Shown here: positions 10,062 to 12,354 of the stretch, in pieces
Numbering within the stretch: position 1 is the stretch's first letter
Layout of the letters: each line of letters opens with the position of its first letter
Source: Rhodobacterales bacterium UBA3089
GTDB lineage: Bacteria; Pseudomonadota; Alphaproteobacteria; Rhodobacterales; Rhodobacteraceae
DNA: 12,354 nucleotides
Assembly (NCBI GenBank): GCA_002367255.1
Contig: DFBD01000241.1
Coordinates: forward strand, 1-12,354
Direction of reading: 5' to 3'
Notes under the pieces: generated by a model
Told to the model about the DNA's origin: nothing
The model's input: only the letters and a program-made list of their open reading frames with translations
Database searches by the model: none
Position numbers and translations under genes: made by a program

Positions 10062-10564
10062 TCACACGCTCGCACTTGAAGGGTGACGCGCCGTCTGTCG
10101 CAAATTACTCGGACTGCGAGGAATACCGCTATGATTTGACTCGTGTTTGGGATGAAGGCGGGAAAAAGGTGATGTTCTTGATGTTGAACCCCTCAACCGC
10201 GACCGAAGTTCAAAATGACCCGACGGTGGAGCGGTGCGAGCGACGCGCCCGAACATTGGGTTATGGCGCATTCCGTGTGTGCAACATTTTTGCCTACCGC
10301 GCGACAGACCCGAAGGTAATGCGCTCGGTTGCTGATCCGGTCGGGCCGCTAAACGATGAAACCATCCGCGCAGGCGTGGAGTGGGCCGATGATCTGGTCG
10401 CCGCATGGGGTGCGCACGGGGCACATAGGAACAGGGGCGCAGACGTTGAGACTCTGCTGCGCAATCTGCCTGTTTCCCCCAAGCATCTTGGGCTTACCAA
10501 GGCGGGGCACCCTAAACATCCCCTTTACATCGGGTATAAGGTTTTACCGGAAGCATGGTGGTAG
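10058..10564 (+). CDS. DUF1643 domain-containing protein
   Basis: A 168-residue protein matching the uncharacterised DUF1643 family. Typical motifs are MFLMLNPSTATE (39-50), NDPTVERCERRARTLGYG (53-70), NIFAYRATDP (76-85), and a late VAAWGAHG-like segment (116-123). The family has conserved Asn, Asp, Cys and Arg that suggest a catalytic or metal/nucleotide-binding pocket, but no activity is established. The ATG at 10058 is chosen because it overlaps the GNAT stop by 4 nt, and because the conserved part starts soon after; an upstream in-frame ATG at 9995 would lie inside the GNAT coding region. The protein ends PEAWW. It appears to be the last gene of the first transcription unit, before a 155-nt leader of rpsO. 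Confidence 0.85.
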   Translation: MITRSHLKGDAPSVANYSDCEEYRYDLTRVWDEGGKKVMFLMLNPSTATEVQNDPTVERCERRARTLGYGAFRVCNIFAYRATDPKVMRSVADPVGPLNDETIRAGVEWADDLVAAWGAHGAHRNRGADVETLLRNLPVSPKHLGLTKAGHPKHPLYIGYKVLPEAWW

Positions 10565-10571
10565 ATTCACC

Positions 10572-10600
10572 CTTCCATTTCCCCCAAAAACAGCTATAAC
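10572..10600 (+). promoter_or_regulatory. Candidate promoter of rpsO-pnp
   Basis: TATAAC at 10595-10600 matches the -10 consensus in 5 of 6 positions. The hexamer CTTCCA (10572-10577) is 17 nt upstream but weak as a -35. The site lies just after the DUF1643 stop and about 120 nt before rpsO, where a separate promoter for the ribosomal protein gene is expected. A second -35-like TTGACT lies near 10643 without a good -10. Confidence 0.35.
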
Positions 10601-10681
10601 GCGCGTGCTGTCTAGGGAATCCTCTAGGCGGCCCTTTCTGTTTTGACTTTGCTGGACGACATCTTGGCATCTGCCGAAGCA

Positions 10682-10704
10682 TTTAGGTTTATGAAACCCT
10701 TAAA
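10682..10704 (+). promoter_or_regulatory. Hairpin in the rpsO leader next to the ribosome binding site
   Basis: TTTA-GGTTT (10682-10690) can pair with AAACC (10694-10698) and TAAA (10701-10704) around an ATG loop with a 2-nt bulge. It ends 3 nt before the AAGGA at 10708-10712. Ribosomal protein S15 represses its own translation through leader structures in several bacteria, so this is a candidate S15-responsive element; a role is not shown by the sequence. Confidence 0.3.
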
Positions 10705-10719
10705 TATAAGGAATATATG

Positions 10720-10989
10720 ATGTCGATTACGCCTGAAGAAAAAGAACGTCTAATCAAAGAATACGCAATCAAAGAGGGTGACACTGGTTCCCCTGAAGTA
10801 CAGGTTGCCATTCTGACTAGCCGTATCAAAACCCTGACCGAGCACTTTAAGTCCCACAAAAAGGACAACCACTCGCGTCGAGGTCTACTCACAATGGTTG
10901 CGACTCGTCGTAAACTGTTGGACTACACACGTTCAAAAGACGAAGCGCGTTACAAGTCGCTTATCGAGCGTCTCGGCATTCGCCGCTAA
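10720..10989 (+). CDS. rpsO: 30S ribosomal protein S15
   Basis: S15 is a primary binder of the central domain of 16S rRNA in 30S assembly. The product from 10720 is 89 residues, the standard length, beginning MSITPEEK. Conserved stretches are [16 protein letters not shown] (residues 21-36), [16 protein letters not shown] and the C-terminal [12 protein letters not shown]. Two ATGs are adjacent at 10717 and 10720; the second is preferred because the spacing from AAGGA is 7 nt and it yields the standard N-terminus. It is followed by a GC-rich hairpin with a T run and then pnp, the typical rpsO-pnp pairing. Confidence 0.97.
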   Translation: MSITPEEKERLIKEYAIKEGDTGSPEVQVAILTSRIKTLTEHFKSHKKDNHSRRGLLTMVATRRKLLDYTRSKDEARYKSLIERLGIRR

Positions 10990-10996
10990 GAATACC

Positions 10997-11022
10997 AAAG
11001 CGCGCCTTCACGGGCGCGTTTT
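10997..11022 (+). terminator. Intrinsic terminator or processing hairpin between rpsO and pnp
   Basis: AAAGCGCGCC (10997-11006) pairs with GGCGCGTTTT (11013-11022) around the loop TTCACG, giving a 10-bp stem with one G-T wobble and a T-rich 3' arm. It starts 7 nt after the rpsO stop. The T run is short and interrupted (TTTTGCGTT), so partial termination, or protection and processing of the rpsO mRNA end, with readthrough to pnp, is likely. Confidence 0.6.
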
Positions 11023-11050
11023 GCGTTAAGACCGTGGCATCGGCCACATC

Positions 11051-11079
11051 GCGGGTTTCATCCATGGGGGATGAACCGC
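11051..11079 (+). promoter_or_regulatory. Hairpin in the pnp leader
   Basis: GCGG (11051-11054) and TTCATCC (11057-11063) pair with GGATGAA (11069-11075) and CCGC (11076-11079) around the loop ATGGG, with a 2-nt GT bulge on the left arm: 11 base pairs in all. It ends 16 nt before the pnp ATG and just before the AGGAAAA ribosome binding site. In E. coli the pnp leader forms a stem that is cut by RNase III and lets PNPase repress itself; this hairpin is a shorter candidate for similar control. Confidence 0.45.
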
Positions 11080-11095
11080 AGATAGGAAAACGAAA

Positions 11096-12354
11096 ATGTT
11101 CAAAGAATTCAAAAAATCAATCGAATGGGGCGGCGAGACGCTGACTCTTGAGACAGGCAAAATTGCCCGTCAAGCAGACGCATGTGTTATCGCCACTTTG
11201 GGCGAAACCAGCGTTCTGTGTGCTGTAGTGTTTGAAAAGAAACCGAAGGTTGGCTTCGACTTCTTCCCGCTGACAGTGCATTACCAAGAGAAATACTACG
11301 CCGCAGGTAAAATCCCTGGCGGCTTCTTCAAACGCGAAGCACGTCCAACTGAAAAAGAGACGCTGACTTCCCGTCTGATCGACCGTCCGATCCGCCCATT
11401 GTTCGTTCCGGGCTTCAAGCACGAAACACAGGTTATCTGTACGGTTCTTTCGCACGATCTTGAAAACGATCCAGACGTAGTTGCAATGATCGCTGCTTCG
11501 GCTGCGCTGACACTTTCCGGTGCGCCATTCCGTGGCCCGATCGGTTGTGCCCGCGTTGGGTTTGTTGATGGTGAGTACACACTGAACCCGTCTTGCGATG
11601 ACATGCACAAGCTGCGGGAAAACCCTGAGCAGAAACTTGACCTTGTTGTTGCCGGTACTAAAGACGCCGTGATGATGGTTGAATCCGAAGCATACGAACT
11701 GTCCGAAGCTGAAATGCTGGGCGCGGTTAAATTTGGCCACGACGCAATGCAGCCTGTGATCGATATGATCATTGATCTGGCTGAAGACGCCGCCAAAGAC
11801 ATGTTCGACTTCGTTCCAGCCGACTATTCCGAGCTTTACGGCAAGGTTGAAGCGGCCGGCGAAGAAGCCATGCGTGCAGCTTTTGCAAATACCGATAAGC
11901 AAGAACGTACAGCTGCTATTTCCGCAGCACGTGATACCATCAAAGCGGCCCTTTCCGAAGAAGATCAGGAAGACAGCCAGCTTGGTAACTGCTTCAAGAA
12001 ACTCGAAAGCGCTGTTGTTCGTGGTGACGTTATCAAAACCGGTAAACGGATTGATGGCCGTGACCTGACAACGGTTCGCCCAATCGTTTCCGAAGTAGGT
12101 ATCCTGCCACGTACACACGGGTCTTCGTTGTTCACACGCGGCGAAACACAGGGCTTGGTTGTTACCACGCTTGGTACTGGCGACGACGAGCAGATGATCG
12201 ACGCGCTGACAGGTACATACCGCTCCAACTTCTTGCTGCACTATAACTTCCCTCCGTATTCGGTTGGTGAAGCTGGCCGCATGATGGGCCCTGGCCGTCG
12301 TGAAGTTGGCCACGGTAAACTGGCGTGGCGTGCGCTTCAGGCTGTTCTGCCTGC
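11096..12354 (+). CDS. pnp: Polyribonucleotide nucleotidyltransferase (PNPase), N-terminal part, cut by window edge
   Basis: PNPase degrades RNA 3'-to-5' using phosphate and is a trimer that often joins RNase E in the degradosome. From the ATG at 11096 the frame is open for 419 codons to the window end; the family is about 700 residues, so the second half of the second RNase PH core and the KH and S1 domains are outside. Seen: the first RNase PH domain with [10 protein letters not shown] (36-45), [16 protein letters not shown] (73-88) and [11 protein letters not shown] (93-103); an all-helical linker region rich in acidic residues (about 210-310); and the second RNase PH domain with [14 protein letters not shown] starting at Arg339, then NFPPYSVGE and [17 protein letters not shown] lies 5-11 nt before the ATG. 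A long open frame on the other strand here is an antisense by-product of this gene's codon use. Confidence 0.96.
   Translation, partial: MFKEFKKSIEWGGETLTLETGKIARQADACVIATLGETSVLCAVVFEKKPKVGFDFFPLTVHYQEKYYAAGKIPGGFFKREARPTEKETLTSRLIDRPIRPLFVPGFKHETQVICTVLSHDLENDPDVVAMIAASAALTLSGAPFRGPIGCARVGFVDGEYTLNPSCDDMHKLRENPEQKLDLVVAGTKDAVMMVESEAYELSEAEMLGAVKFGHDAMQPVIDMIIDLAEDAAKDMFDFVPADYSELYGKVEAAGEEAMRAAFANTDKQERTAAISAARDTIKAALSEEDQEDSQLGNCFKKLESAVVRGDVIKTGKRIDGRDLTTVRPIVSEVGILPRTHGSSLFTRGETQGLVVTTLGTGDDEQMIDALTGTYRSNFLLHYNFPPYSVGEAGRMMGPGRREVGHGKLAWRALQAVLP

Noticed and set aside
10612..10627. CTAGGG-AAT-CCTCTAG hairpin as terminator of the rbfA to DUF1643 unit.
   Set aside because: It is only 6 bp with a bulge and no T run follows directly; it is downstream of the candidate rpsO -10 and more likely just leader sequence.
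11117..12313. Long open frame of 398 codons on the minus strand.
   Set aside because: It lies wholly opposite pnp, whose plus-strand product matches PNPase along its whole visible length. The antisense protein is Cys/Phe-rich with no recognisable domain.

Overview
The window looks like chromosomal core sequence from an alphaproteobacterium, most probably a marine Rhodobacterales (roseobacter-type) organism of moderate GC. This rests on the wording of UbiG, DapB, RbfA, TruB, S15 and PNPase, on the FadH-type reductase, and on alphaproteobacterial gene style: tight spacing and many start/stop overlaps. The genus cannot be told from the sequence alone. There are no RNA genes, transposons, CRISPR arrays or origins, and no gene-free stretch longer than about 170 bases.

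Left part (1-1534). The 5' half of ubiG runs off the left edge on the minus strand. A 48-bp gap separates it from a divergent proline iminopeptidase (pip). Directly after pip, overlapping its stop codon, is a short membrane-protein reading frame that is intact only if one A is restored in an A run. It is probably a small frameshifted gene.

Middle minus-strand operon (1511-5179). Transcription order is a RhlG-like SDR (NADP-type), a second SDR (NAD-type) overlapping it by 4 nt, then fadH (2,4-dienoyl-CoA reductase, three-domain flavin/iron-sulfur form). This looks like a reductive module for unsaturated or hydroxylated acyl or related substrates; the true substrate is unknown.

Junction (5180-6517). 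A small glycine-rich membrane protein faces dapB (lysine and diaminopimelate synthesis) tail to tail with overlapping stops. dapB is divergent from rbfA across a 102-bp G-rich gap.

Right plus-strand cluster (6518-12354). Genes are rbfA, a 503-residue tandem-duplicated sulfotransferase-like protein, truB, a GNAT acetyltransferase, a DUF1643 protein, then (after a leader with a candidate promoter) rpsO and pnp, the last cut by the right edge. The order rbfA-truB-rpsO-pnp is the classical ribosome maturation and RNA turnover cluster. Here it carries three accessory genes with gaps of 0-7 nt or overlaps, so they are probably co-transcribed with rbfA and truB. The tandem sulfotransferase between rbfA and truB is the most unusual item: two homologous halves with near-identical RDPVERF segments but a divergent 5'-phosphosulfate loop in the second half. 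Hairpins before rpsO, between rpsO and pnp, and just before the pnp start are plausible control elements.
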